DNA of 64,000 bases from Prolixibacter bellariivorans ATCC BAA-1284 (GTDB taxonomy: Bacteria; Bacteroidota; Bacteroidia; Bacteroidales; Prolixibacteraceae): contig NZ_JHXO01000001.1 of NCBI RefSeq assembly GCF_000621705.1, positions 62,001 through 126,000 of the forward strand, given 5' to 3'. The notes below the pieces were generated by a model. That model did no database searches and was not told where the DNA came from. It worked only from the letters and a program-made list of their open reading frames with translations. The position numbers and the translations under genes are program-made. This document shows positions 32,406 through 42,052 of this stretch, in pieces. Position 1 is the stretch's first letter. Each line of letters starts with the position of its first letter.

Positions 32406-34784
32406 ATGATATTTAAAGGACTTAAAATTGCGCTGAAAAGCCTGCTGAAGCAGAAAATGACCACACTGCTCAACGTTTTAGGGCTTACACTGGCTTTCTT
32501 TGGTTTCCTGCTCATTATGATTTACATGCAACATGAGTTGAGCTACGATAAATTCAACAAGAATTACAACCACATATACTTGTTGACCGCCAAAATAGAC
32601 CAGGGAAAGCGTCAGGCAACACTCCCTGCATTACTGAAAAAGGAAATCGGTAATTCCATTCCCGAAGTGAAGTCCGTCACCGTGTTTCACCAACTATCCA
32701 ACTTAAACAATGTTCACCGGACCGACAAACCTGAAAACGATTACCTGGCTAAACCTATTTTCGCCAGCAAGGAGGTTTTCAGCACATTCACGTTCCCATT
32801 GCTTCAGGGAAACCCGGAAACAGCACTGAGCAAACCCTTTACTGCCGTCATTTCTCAGTCGCTGGCCCATAAAATATTTGGCGGCGAGAACCCGGTTGGT
32901 CGGCAGATTACGTACATACGGGGAAGAAGTCCATTCACCATTACCGGTGTGATGAAGGACATTCCGTCCAATTCGTCTGTCAAAACCGATTGCTTCTTTT
33001 CGATGGCTACCGAAACGGAAGATCCGAACAGCGGTGCCAATTTGGCTTCGGAATATAGCTATGTGTTGTTTTTTCTGTTGAAGCAAGGTGCCAATCCCGA
33101 TCAAACAGCCCAAAAGATCGAAGCCAATGCGGGGAGTATGACAAAGGACTTCAACGCTTTCAAAAAGAGTGTTCATTGGGATAAACTACTTTATCTAAAA
33201 CCACTCAAGGATATTCACCTCAACAGTGACGGAAGCACCGACTTCCTCAACTCTATTAATCCCCTGTTTTTGAAAATATTCGGGTCGGTAGCTTTTTTGA
33301 TTTTGCTCATGGCCTTTGTAAATTATATCAACCTGATTTCCGTACAAGCCGGCAAGCGGATTCATCAACTGGGCATTCAACGGGCACTGGGGGCGACACG
33401 CTTCCAGGTACAGTTACAAATCATTTTCGAGGCTATTGCTCTCGCGTTGATAGCTTTCTTACTGGCAACCGTGGCTGTTGAGCTACTGGGAACCGATATG
33501 CAGGACATTCTTCCTTACCGGGATTTGTCCATGATGAAGCAAACGAACTTGCTTCTGCTTCCCGCGGTGTTAGCTATTCTGTTCGGCTTTTTTGCCGGTC
33601 TGTATCCGGCTTACCTCCTCTCATCCGCCGAACCCGCCAAAATCCTGCATGGGGAAGTTCAGTTTGCCGGTAACGGCAAACTCCTGAGAGGAACATTAAC
33701 CACGTTACAGCTGGTCATTTCCACCGCGCTCATTATTGGGGCTTTCACCATTCACCGGCAGTTGAATTTCTGGAAAAACTTCGATACCGGTTTATCTCCC
33801 AACAACGTAGTTTACCTACAAACCGATGGCTCTATCACCCAGCATGGCAGGGCTTTCGCCGAAGAATTACTGAAGAACAATCAAATAACCAATTATACGT
33901 ACGCGGGATTTGTTCCCGGACAGGTGCAAATGTCATGGGGACGCGATGTCGGCGAACAACATGTCACACTCTGGGCCTGGCCCGTTGATGAACGCTTCCT
34001 CGATTTCTTTCACATCAAAATCGATAAAGGCCGTGCCTTCTCTCAAAATATAGCTGCAGACAGGAATGACTTAATCGTAAACGAAAAGGCAGTTCAAAAC
34101 TACGGATGGAAAAATCCGCTGGATGTATCTTTCCCGGCATTGGGCGGAGCCGGACACGTGATAGGTGTTGCCAAAAATGTTACGTTCTCTTCCTTGCGGG
34201 AGGAATTACAACCCATGGTCTTTTGGCTGACCGATAATCCGGGATGGCAACGGTATATCCTGTTGAAAGTACAACCTGGAAACCTGACTCAAACAGAGCA
34301 ATACATCAAAAACACCTGGTCGAAGTTTTCGTCGGCTCCGGCACCGTCCCTCCAATTCCTCGATCAGAAATATGCATCATTGTACAGCCGTGAAAATAAA
34401 CTGGCGAACTTCATCCAGTTCGGTACATTGATGTCGCTGCTGATTGCCCTGATTGGTATCATCGGTCTGGTAACTTACCTGACGCAGAAACGTTCGAAAG
34501 AGATTGCCCTGCGCAAAACCAACGGAGCTTCGACCATGCAAATACTTATTCTATTGAATCAAAGCTTTATTCGATGGATTGGCATTGCCGTGGTGATAGG
34601 TGTTCCTTTGGCCTGGTATTTCATGAACCAATGGTTGCAGAACTTTGCCTACCGGACTAATCTGCCCTGGTGGGTATTTGTTAGCGCTGCCATGATTGTC
34701 CTTAGTATTTGCCTGACCGTCATTAACTATTTCAGTTATAAAGCAGCCAATACCAATCCGGTTGATAGTTTACGAAATGAATAA
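32406..34784 (+). CDS. MacB/FtsX-type ABC transporter permease (first of three)
   Basis: 792 residues with the doubled Bacteroidota permease layout: one N-terminal membrane helix, a periplasmic MacB_PCD domain (about 45-265), three helices (about 285-410, with the FtsX motif YINLISVQAGKR), then another helix, a second periplasmic domain and a final three-helix FtsX block ending SYKAANTNPVDSLRNE. The motif KRSKEIALRKTNGAS is the cytosolic coupling region. ATG 32406 is chosen over the TTG at 32397. It lies 51 bases after the adaptor and 48 before the first ATPase. Confidence 0.88.
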   Translation: MIFKGLKIALKSLLKQKMTTLLNVLGLTLAFFGFLLIMIYMQHELSYDKFNKNYNHIYLLTAKIDQGKRQATLPALLKKEIGNSIPEVKSVTVFHQLSNLNNVHRTDKPENDYLAKPIFASKEVFSTFTFPLLQGNPETALSKPFTAVISQSLAHKIFGGENPVGRQITYIRGRSPFTITGVMKDIPSNSSVKTDCFFSMATETEDPNSGANLASEYSYVLFFLLKQGANPDQTAQKIEANAGSMTKDFNAFKKSVHWDKLLYLKPLKDIHLNSDGSTDFLNSINPLFLKIFGSVAFLILLMAFVNYINLISVQAGKRIHQLGIQRALGATRFQVQLQIIFEAIALALIAFLLATVAVELLGTDMQDILPYRDLSMMKQTNLLLLPAVLAILFGFFAGLYPAYLLSSAEPAKILHGEVQFAGNGKLLRGTLTTLQLVISTALIIGAFTIHRQLNFWKNFDTGLSPNNVVYLQTDGSITQHGRAFAEELLKNNQITNYTYAGFVPGQVQMSWGRDVGEQHVTLWAWPVDERFLDFFHIKIDKGRAFSQNIAADRNDLIVNEKAVQNYGWKNPLDVSFPALGGAGHVIGVAKNVTFSSLREELQPMVFWLTDNPGWQRYILLKVQPGNLTQTEQYIKNTWSKFSSAPAPSLQFLDQKYASLYSRENKLANFIQFGTLMSLLIALIGIIGLVTYLTQKRSKEIALRKTNGASTMQILILLNQSFIRWIGIAVVIGVPLAWYFMNQWLQNFAYRTNLPWWVFVSAAMIVLSICLTVINYFSYKAANTNPVDSLRNE

Positions 34785-34832
34785 TTCTGATTAAATTTTC
34801 ACAATATATTTTGAATACAAAATCTTAGCATC

Positions 34833-35510
34833 ATGATACAAACAGAAAATCTGACGAAAACTTTCCAGACCGAAGAAGTGGAAACGACAGCATTAAATTC
34901 GGTTAATTTCAATGTTAAAAAGGGCGAATTTGTGGCCATTATGGGACCTTCGGGTTGCGGCAAATCAACGTTACTGAATATTGTCGGGTTGCTCGATAAC
35001 CCTTCGGCTGGCACCTATCTGTTCGACGGCGTGGAAGTGTCGAAGATGCGGGAACGGGATCGTACCCAGTTGCGCAAGGGAAACATTGGCTTTGTCTTCC
35101 AGAGTTTTAACCTGATTGACGAGCTAACCGTTTTCGAAAATGTGGAGATGCCGCTCATCTACCTAAAGATGAAAGCATCGGAACGAAAGGCCCGCGTCGA
35201 AGCTATTCTCGAACGGATGAAAATCAGTCACCGGCGGAAACACTTCCCCCGGCAATTATCGGGAGGTCAGCAGCAACGTGTCGCCATTGCCCGTGCCGTA
35301 GCAGCCAATCCGGGCCTCATCCTCGCCGATGAGCCCACCGGTAACCTCGACTCCAACAATGGTCTGGAGGTAATGAATCTGCTTTCGGAACTGAATAACG
35401 AGGGAACCACTATCGTAATGGTGACTCACTCGCAGCACGACGCCGATTTCGCCCATCGCATTATTAACCTGTTCGACGGTCAGATTATTACAGAAAAGCA
35501 TAACAGATAG
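34833..35510 (+). CDS. ABC transporter ATP-binding protein, MacB/LolD type (first of two)
   Basis: 225 residues, all motifs intact: Walker [11 protein letters not shown]-loop FVFQSFNL, signature [14 protein letters not shown], Walker B and D-loop [13 protein letters not shown], and switch His in VMVTHSQHD. The family powers MacB/LolCDE-type mechanotransmission pumps rather than classic translocators. It sits between permeases 1 and 2 and could serve any of the three. Confidence 0.95.
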   Translation: MIQTENLTKTFQTEEVETTALNSVNFNVKKGEFVAIMGPSGCGKSTLLNIVGLLDNPSAGTYLFDGVEVSKMRERDRTQLRKGNIGFVFQSFNLIDELTVFENVEMPLIYLKMKASERKARVEAILERMKISHRRKHFPRQLSGGQQQRVAIARAVAANPGLILADEPTGNLDSNNGLEVMNLLSELNNEGTTIVMVTHSQHDADFAHRIINLFDGQIITEKHNR

Positions 35511-35644
35511 GTTCATTCTACTTCATAGGGTAGATCAAATGGGATGGTGCAATTTCAATATCGATTTTGCCCATCCCGGTTCATCTCCCCGTTCAATTTA
35601 GACAGACTGTATGAAAAAGAAATGCTGAGCATAAACCTTGTCCC

Positions 35645-37996
35645 ATGAAGCAACTTCGCTACACCTTTCGCACTTTGAAACGAAATCCGCTCCTGATCTT
35701 CGTTACCCTTCCCGGATTGGCTTTCGGCTTGGCGGCCTTTCTTTTGCTATCAGTTTATGTCCGTCATGAGCTTAGCTACGACCAGCAATTCCCCACCAAA
35801 GACCGTGTCGTTAGAATTGTCAATCACGTCGTCGAAAAACAGTCGACTGAAAACGAACCAATATGTCTTCGTGATGCTTATAACGAGATTCCCGCTAAGG
35901 TGCCCGGAATTGAGGCAGCAACACAGCTGTATCGCGGCTGGGACGTCAATGTCGATACCAAAACACAGCGGTTTGAAAAGAAAGAACTCCTTTATGCCGA
36001 TCCGGGTTTCTTCAAGGTTTTCGGATTAAACCTCCTTGCCGGAAACCAGGAAACCGCTTTACGTGATTTAAACACGGTGGTACTGACCGGCCAAACAGCC
36101 AAACAGCTCTTCGGAACGACCGATTGTATTGGGAAAGTGATTTCCATTTCCGACCAGCCGTTCACCATCACCGGAGTCATCAAAAAGCTCCCCTCAACTA
36201 CCCATTTTCAGTTCGATTTGCTGGCATCCATGTCGTCCGTACATCCGGAACGATTCGGAGGTTTGGATTTCTTCACATACTTCCTTTTAAACGCTCATGC
36301 CAACCGGGCACAAACCCTGGCACAAATCAACCGGGTAAATTCAGATTTGATGAAGCCGTGGGCCGCACCTTTCGACATGAAGGTTACCTCCGAAACGGAG
36401 CCCCTGACCCGGATTCATCTCCACACCAAAGCTGATTACGATTTATCGGAGAAAGGAAGCCTGGGCAGTATCTACCTGATTGCCGGACTGGCCTTTTTCA
36501 TCCTGCTAATCGCCATGATCAACTACATCAACCTGTATGTCCTTCACGGAGAAAAAAGAATCAAAGAAATTGCGTCACGAAAGGCATTGGGAGCCGACAA
36601 ACGAACACTGGCTAAACTGTTCTACACCGAAACCGGGATCATCAGCTTTTTTGCCTTGTTCCTCGCTGTGTGGTTAACCGGTATAGCTCGCCCGTGGTTT
36701 GCCCACCTGATGCAGCGTTCGCTGCCGGCATCCGAATTGTTCTCCCCTTCCGGGATTTTAATCGTGCTGGGCTTTCTCGCTTTATTGGTGCTAATCAGCG
36801 GTGCGTACCCTTCATTCCACTTGTCCGGCATCAATCTGGTAACCGGACTGAAAGGTCAGCGCGATACCAGACGAAAACGAAGTCCCTTATCTATTTTATC
36901 GGTTGTTGTGCAATTTTCAGTAGCCATCTTCCTGATTACCTCGCTGGTGGTTATCCGATCACAGATTCACTATTTGAAAAATGTTCCGTTGGGCTTCAAT
37001 GCATCCAACGTGATTGGCATTTCCGGTTTAAACGAAGAAACCAAAGCTCACGCTAAGACAATACAGAACGAACTAAATAAGATGCCCTTTGTGGAGAGTA
37101 CCGCCTATTCGCGACACCGTATGGGTAGCGGATCCAGCGGACAGGGAATCAAACTTTACGGAAACACAACCGGGAGTTTCCATGGCATTAACGAATACCG
37201 GATCCATCCAGGGTTTGGAAAAACCATGCAGCTTCGTCTTTTACAGGGCCGCTTTTTCGATGATCGGAAAACGGATCAACAGGCAATTATCCTCAACGAA
37301 GCAGCCGTGAAAATGCTGGGTATCAAAGACCCGATTGGAAAATTGGTGATTATGCATACCGATCCCATGAAAATAATTGGTGTTGTGCATGACTTCTATT
37401 ATAATTCCAGCAGCAGCGAAAAGATTGCTCCGCTTGCGCTGACCAATTACGATACCGGCCTGCAGTACTTCTTCTTCCGCACTTCCGGAACGTTTACCAA
37501 GGCTGAGCAAAAGCAGGTAACTTCGGTCTTTCAACAGTACGATCCGAACTTTATATTTAGCTCTTTCCGGTTAACCGATATTTACAATGACAAGTTTGCC
37601 GGCGAAGAACGGGTACTGCACCTGATTTCGGCCGGAACCATACTGGCCATTATCATCAGCTTCATGGGTATCATGGCGTTGTCGATTTTCACCACGGTGC
37701 GCCGGACGAAAGAGATTGGCGTCCGCAAAGTGATGGGAAGCTCGGTACAGGAAATCCTGCAACTGTTGCTTTTTGATATGCTCATTTGGGTAGTTGCCGC
37801 GATGCTGGTGGCTTTTGCTGTTGATTACTTTGCCCTGAATAACTGGCTTAGCAATTATGCCAACCGAATTTCGTTGCATCCGGGTTATTTTATCCTCAGT
37901 GGGTTGCTTGCCTTACTGGTAGCCTTAGCTGCCGTTGGCTGGCAAAGCTGGAGAGCCGCGACCCGCAACCCGGTAGATGCCCTTCGATATGAATAA
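35645..37996 (+). CDS. MacB/FtsX-type ABC transporter permease (second of three)
   Basis: 783 residues in the same doubled layout as its neighbours: N-terminal helix (LIFVTLPGLAFGLAAFLLL), MacB_PCD-like periplasmic domain with VRHELSYDQQF, FtsX block with YINLYVLHGEKRIKEIASRKALGA, second periplasmic domain, final FtsX block with RRTKEIGVRKVMGSS and the end WRAATRNPVDALRYE. A gap of 134 bases separates it from the ATPase in front, larger than elsewhere in the operon; no promoter match was seen there. Confidence 0.88.
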   Translation: MKQLRYTFRTLKRNPLLIFVTLPGLAFGLAAFLLLSVYVRHELSYDQQFPTKDRVVRIVNHVVEKQSTENEPICLRDAYNEIPAKVPGIEAATQLYRGWDVNVDTKTQRFEKKELLYADPGFFKVFGLNLLAGNQETALRDLNTVVLTGQTAKQLFGTTDCIGKVISISDQPFTITGVIKKLPSTTHFQFDLLASMSSVHPERFGGLDFFTYFLLNAHANRAQTLAQINRVNSDLMKPWAAPFDMKVTSETEPLTRIHLHTKADYDLSEKGSLGSIYLIAGLAFFILLIAMINYINLYVLHGEKRIKEIASRKALGADKRTLAKLFYTETGIISFFALFLAVWLTGIARPWFAHLMQRSLPASELFSPSGILIVLGFLALLVLISGAYPSFHLSGINLVTGLKGQRDTRRKRSPLSILSVVVQFSVAIFLITSLVVIRSQIHYLKNVPLGFNASNVIGISGLNEETKAHAKTIQNELNKMPFVESTAYSRHRMGSGSSGQGIKLYGNTTGSFHGINEYRIHPGFGKTMQLRLLQGRFFDDRKTDQQAIILNEAAVKMLGIKDPIGKLVIMHTDPMKIIGVVHDFYYNSSSSEKIAPLALTNYDTGLQYFFFRTSGTFTKAEQKQVTSVFQQYDPNFIFSSFRLTDIYNDKFAGEERVLHLISAGTILAIIISFMGIMALSIFTTVRRTKEIGVRKVMGSSVQEILQLLLFDMLIWVVAAMLVAFAVDYFALNNWLSNYANRISLHPGYFILSGLLALLVALAAVGWQSWRAATRNPVDALRYE

Positions 37997-38023
37997 AATA
38001 CAACGCATTAAACATATACTATC

Positions 38024-38701
38024 ATGATTAGTCTGAAAAAAATCTACAAGTACTACGACAACAAATACGAACGGACCTATATCCTGAAAAACGTGAATCT
38101 CGAAGTCGCGGAAGGCGATTTTGTGTCGGTCATGGGGCCCAGCGGCGCCGGAAAATCGACCTTGCTCAACATCATTGGTCTGTTGGACGACCCGAACGAA
38201 GGGGAATATTTCTTCCTCGATCAGCCGGCCCATCAGCTGAACGAAAAAAAGAAAGTCGACTTTCACCGCCATCATGTGGGCTTTATCTTCCAGGCTTTTC
38301 ACCTGATTGAAGAAATGACCGTTTACGAAAATATCGAAACACCGCTCTTCTACAAAGGGATGAAGAAGAAAGAACGCCAGTCGGTAATCGCCGATTTGCT
38401 CGACCGGTTCAACATGGTAGCCAAGAAAGACTTGTTTCCGCAACAGCTTTCCGGAGGACAACAGCAACTGGTTGGTATTGCCCGCGCCATCGCAGGGAAA
38501 CCCAAACTTTTGCTGGCCGACGAACCTACCGGGAACCTGCATCACGACCAGGGAAAAATGATAATGGACCTGCTGAAAAAACTGAATGAAGAGGGTATGA
38601 CCATCATTCAGGTGACGCACAACCAGGAGTTTGCCAACTACGGCAAGCGCATTATCCGGCTAACCGACGGAGAAATAGAAGAAGAAATACTGAATAACTA
38701 A
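38024..38701 (+). CDS. ABC transporter ATP-binding protein (second of two), altered D-loop
   Basis: 225 residues: Walker A GPSGAGKST, Q-loop FIFQAFHL, signature LSGGQQQLVGIARA, Walker [12 protein letters not shown] and switch His in IQVTHNQE. Two differences from the first ATPase matter: the signature is followed by LVG instead of RVA, and the D-loop reads NLHH where relatives have NLD. The D-loop Asp couples the two ATP sites in the dimer, so its loss may mean slower turnover or a dimer with the other ATPase. This is seen directly; the effect is inferred. Confidence 0.93.
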   Translation: MISLKKIYKYYDNKYERTYILKNVNLEVAEGDFVSVMGPSGAGKSTLLNIIGLLDDPNEGEYFFLDQPAHQLNEKKKVDFHRHHVGFIFQAFHLIEEMTVYENIETPLFYKGMKKKERQSVIADLLDRFNMVAKKDLFPQQLSGGQQQLVGIARAIAGKPKLLLADEPTGNLHHDQGKMIMDLLKKLNEEGMTIIQVTHNQEFANYGKRIIRLTDGEIEEEILNN

Positions 38702-38759
38702 ACTCTCCTTCTCGTTTACTATTTTCGCAAAAGAACTGAACTAAACCTTCAACTGAACC

Positions 38760-41177
38760 ATGCTACGGAATTACCTGCTGGCAGCGATTCGCCATCTGCT
38801 GAAAAACAAACTATTCACAGCCATCAATGTCCTTGGCCTGGCCATTGGGATGGCGGTTTCGCTGCTGATACTGAACTATGTGAACTTCGAGTTCAGCTAC
38901 GACAACATGCACCACCTGGCCAAACGCATTTACAGGGTGGAGTCACGTTTTTTCGAAGGCAATACCCTGACAGACGACTGGCCAACCAGCTCATTCGGTT
39001 ATGCTCCCGCCATGATGCAACACATCAGTGGCATTCAGGATGCGGTGCGCGTCGATATTCATGAAACAGAACAAATTGTCAGTTACGAAAATATCCGTTT
39101 CCGCGAAAGCGATGTAGCGGTTACCGAACCGTCATTCTTCCGGATTTTTGATTTCCCGTTGCTGGAAGGCGATCCGAAAACAGCGCTGGAAGGTCCCAAC
39201 AAAGTGGTGATTACTCAAACCGCTGCTCACCGTTACTTTGGCGAAACCGATCCCATTGGGAAGATATTGAAGTTCAGCACAACCGGCTCGGTGAAAAATT
39301 GCGAAGTGACTGGTGTAATAGCCGATTTGCCACCTAACTCTCACTTTCATTTCGATTTTTTTATTTCGTGGAAAACCCTGCCTGATTGGATGAATAACTT
39401 CTGGTACCTGCACGAAGTGTATACGTACGTTTTACTGCAACCCAACGTGTCTCCGGCCAGTATCGAGAATGCTTTTCCCAAAATGGCCGAGCAGTATAAA
39501 ACAGCAGCTGCATTGAAGAATAAAACCTGGGCCATTCATCTGAATCCGCTAAGGAACATCCACCTGACACCGCAAAAGCAATACGAACGCGAAACCAAGG
39601 GAAACCGGAACGCCGTAAACGCGCTAATGCTGGTAGCCCTGGCTATTCTGGTGATTGCCTGGTTCAATTACATCAACCTGACGACTGCGAGGGCGCTGGA
39701 CCGTGCCCGCGAAGTGAGTGTCCGCAAAGTTTCGGGCGCTTCGAAAATACATATCATCATTCAGTTTCTGATGGAATCGTTACTGGTGAATGGTGTCGCT
39801 CTCGTTCTGGCCATTGGTGTCATGCTGGTTTCGGTTGGAGGGTTTAATCAACTCACCGGAAAGAATATTCCGTTCCAACTGTGGAAAGATTCCACATTTT
39901 GGATTCCCATCGTACTGGTATTCCTGTCCGGAATCTTCATTTCGGGCTTCTACCCCGCTTCGGTGCTGGCTTCCATTAAGCCTATCTCTATTCTTCGGGG
40001 GAAAAGCAAACAATCCAAAGGCACCGGTTCCATGCGGAAAGGACTCGTGGTCGTTCAGTTTGTGGCTTCGTTTGTGCTAATATTCAGTACAATTGTGGTG
40101 TACAATCAGCTCGATTATATGATGAACCAGCCCACCGGTGTGAACATCAACCGGGTGATGGCCATTAAGTTTCCGGCACAAACCGACGAATTACAACAAA
40201 AAATCATCAGCTTCAGACGAGAACTGAAAGGTTTTACCGATGTGAAAAATGCAGCGATTTCCAGTGCCGTACCCGGAATGGAAGTGGCGTTTTTTGCCTC
40301 GAACCACCGGGCTGATGACCCGAACAAACAGAACCGCCTGTACGAAATGCTGAGCGCCGATGATAATTTCGCCTCAACCTACGGCATGAAAATCATTGCC
40401 GGACGTGGTTTCTCGGAAGATTTCGGTGACGACCGGAACAAACTGGTGGTAAACGAGGAAGCATTGAAATTGCTTGACCTTCCGGACAACGAAGAATCCA
40501 TTGGCCGCCGGATAAGCGTAGAGGGCGAAGAGGAGCCGTTCGAAATCATTGGTATCATGAAGAATTACCATCAGCAATCGCTGGTGAAAGCCTACACGCC
40601 CATCATGATGATAAAATACGATCGCATTCCATGGATTTCTCCCCGGTTCATCTCCGTCAAAATGACGGGTAATCCATCGGCAAAAACCATGGCCAATATC
40701 CGGAATTTGTGGGAACGCTTCTTCCCCCAATCCACTTTCGATTATTTCTTTGTTGACCAATTTTACCAGCAACAGTACAAGTCCGATCAGCGCTTTGGTT
40801 CCGTATTCGGCTTTTTCTCGGCTTTAGCCGTATTCATCGCCTGCCTCGGTTTATGGGCGCTGGCCATGTATTCGGGAGTAACCCGCAGAAAGGAAATTGG
40901 CGTGCGGAAAGTAAACGGTGCTTCGGTCGGTTCCATCATGTCAATGCTCAATGCCGATATCCTGAAATGGGTGATTTCAGCGTTTATTATCGGTGTTCCC
41001 CTCTCGTGGTACCTCATGCACAAATGGCTCGAAAATTTCGCATGGAAAACCGCCTTAAGCTGGTGGATTTTTGCTTCGGCAGCTCTGTTCACCCTCGTTA
41101 TTGCTATAGCCGCCGTTAGCTGGCAAAGCTACAAAGCCGCCAACCGAAATCCGGTGGAAGTGTTGAAAGATGAATAA
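38760..41177 (+). CDS. MacB/FtsX-type ABC transporter permease (third of three)
   Basis: 805 residues: N-terminal helix (AINVLGLAIGMAVSLLIL), MacB_PCD-like domain with FEFSYDNMHH, FtsX block containing FNYINLTTARALDRAREVSVRK, second periplasmic domain and last FtsX block with RRKEIGVRKVNGAS, ending SYKAANRNPVEVLKDE. It is 58 bases after the second ATPase and last in the operon, before a strong terminator. The three permeases are paralogues, probably from local duplication. Confidence 0.88.
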   Translation: MLRNYLLAAIRHLLKNKLFTAINVLGLAIGMAVSLLILNYVNFEFSYDNMHHLAKRIYRVESRFFEGNTLTDDWPTSSFGYAPAMMQHISGIQDAVRVDIHETEQIVSYENIRFRESDVAVTEPSFFRIFDFPLLEGDPKTALEGPNKVVITQTAAHRYFGETDPIGKILKFSTTGSVKNCEVTGVIADLPPNSHFHFDFFISWKTLPDWMNNFWYLHEVYTYVLLQPNVSPASIENAFPKMAEQYKTAAALKNKTWAIHLNPLRNIHLTPQKQYERETKGNRNAVNALMLVALAILVIAWFNYINLTTARALDRAREVSVRKVSGASKIHIIIQFLMESLLVNGVALVLAIGVMLVSVGGFNQLTGKNIPFQLWKDSTFWIPIVLVFLSGIFISGFYPASVLASIKPISILRGKSKQSKGTGSMRKGLVVVQFVASFVLIFSTIVVYNQLDYMMNQPTGVNINRVMAIKFPAQTDELQQKIISFRRELKGFTDVKNAAISSAVPGMEVAFFASNHRADDPNKQNRLYEMLSADDNFASTYGMKIIAGRGFSEDFGDDRNKLVVNEEALKLLDLPDNEESIGRRISVEGEEEPFEIIGIMKNYHQQSLVKAYTPIMMIKYDRIPWISPRFISVKMTGNPSAKTMANIRNLWERFFPQSTFDYFFVDQFYQQQYKSDQRFGSVFGFFSALAVFIACLGLWALAMYSGVTRRKEIGVRKVNGASVGSIMSMLNADILKWVISAFIIGVPLSWYLMHKWLENFAWKTALSWWIFASAALFTLVIAIAAVSWQSYKAANRNPVEVLKDE

Positions 41178-41181
41178 AACA

Positions 41182-41218
41182 AAAAGGGAGGAATATTATT
41201 TCCTCCCTTTTCTTTTTT
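41182..41218. terminator. bidirectional terminator between the exporter operon and pepE
   Basis: Perfect 12-bp stem AAAAGGGAGGAA / TTCCTCCCTTTT with CTTTTTT after it on the + strand and TTTGTTTTATTC on the minus strand, between two convergent genes. Confidence 0.9.
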
Positions 41219-41232
41219 CATATCCTGAATAA

Positions 41233-41943
41233 CTACTCCTTTAACAGGAAGTTGAAATTGTCTTCACTACTTAATTCCAGTGGCTTTTGGTCCTTTTTGA
41301 AAATCCGTGCCTTGAGGTTTCCAATCAGCGAAAGCTTATCATCATCGTACTTCAGCATGGTTCCTTCACGTAAGCCCACCACATAAATATCGGGATTGAC
41401 TTCCAGAAACTCTTCGATGCGCTGTTCGCGGGTTTCGCCGGCATGTCCATCCGGATTTTTATCCTGATAGTGCGGATTAATCTGGAAAGGAATCAACTTC
41501 AGACAGTCAAATCCCAGCGGATCGATGATGGGCATATCGTTGGTGGTCCGCAGTGTGGGACAAGCCACATTAGAGCCGGCACTCCAGCCAATATAAGGCA
41601 TTCCGTTCGCTACGCGTTTGGCAATCGGTTTCATTAGGTTGTTGTCGTGCAGCATGCGCACCAGCTGCCAGGTGTTTCCGCCGCCCACCACAATGGCTTC
41701 GGCCTCTTCCACCGCTTTAACCGGGTCGTCGTAATGATGAATTCCACGCACATGGTGCCCGATTTCGGCAAAACGTTGCTCTACTTTCGCTTCGTAATCA
41801 TCAAAAGAGAAAGTGACGGCTGCGTAAGGAATGAAGAGTGCTTTTACGGGTTTATCGCCAAGAAATTTTTTGATTTCGTGTTTGGGGTAATCGAGGTATG
41901 GCTCTCCGGCCATTGTCGAATTACTGATGAGTAAAAGTTGCAT
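41233..41943 (-). CDS. pepE: dipeptidase E (alpha-aspartyl dipeptidase)
   Basis: A 236-residue S51 serine peptidase that splits N-terminal Asp-Xaa dipeptides in the cytoplasm. The start MQLLLISNSTMAGEPYLDY, VGGGNTWQLV near 85 and the nucleophile elbow IGWSAGSNVACPT (GxSxG, Ser about 120) followed by NDMPIIDP are all family marks, as is INPHYQD carrying the catalytic His. ATG 41943 begins the conserved N-terminus; twelve upstream in-frame codons are unconserved. It stands alone. Confidence 0.93.
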   Translation of the reverse strand: MQLLLISNSTMAGEPYLDYPKHEIKKFLGDKPVKALFIPYAAVTFSFDDYEAKVEQRFAEIGHHVRGIHHYDDPVKAVEEAEAIVVGGGNTWQLVRMLHDNNLMKPIAKRVANGMPYIGWSAGSNVACPTLRTTNDMPIIDPLGFDCLKLIPFQINPHYQDKNPDGHAGETREQRIEEFLEVNPDIYVVGLREGTMLKYDDDKLSLIGNLKARIFKKDQKPLELSSEDNFNFLLKE

Positions 41944-42052
41944 AGTTTTATTGATTCGATTTATGTTTTCGGATTGCAATTAAGTCAAATTCAGGGAATG
42001 AAAAAAGAAGGAACGGCAGGTTCGGAGTCAATTTATTCCAGGAAAATCATGC

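Noticed and set aside
37925-38620. 231-codon minus-strand frame opposite the second ABC ATPase
   Set aside because: The + strand has a complete ABC ATPase; the opposite frame has no recognisable motif.
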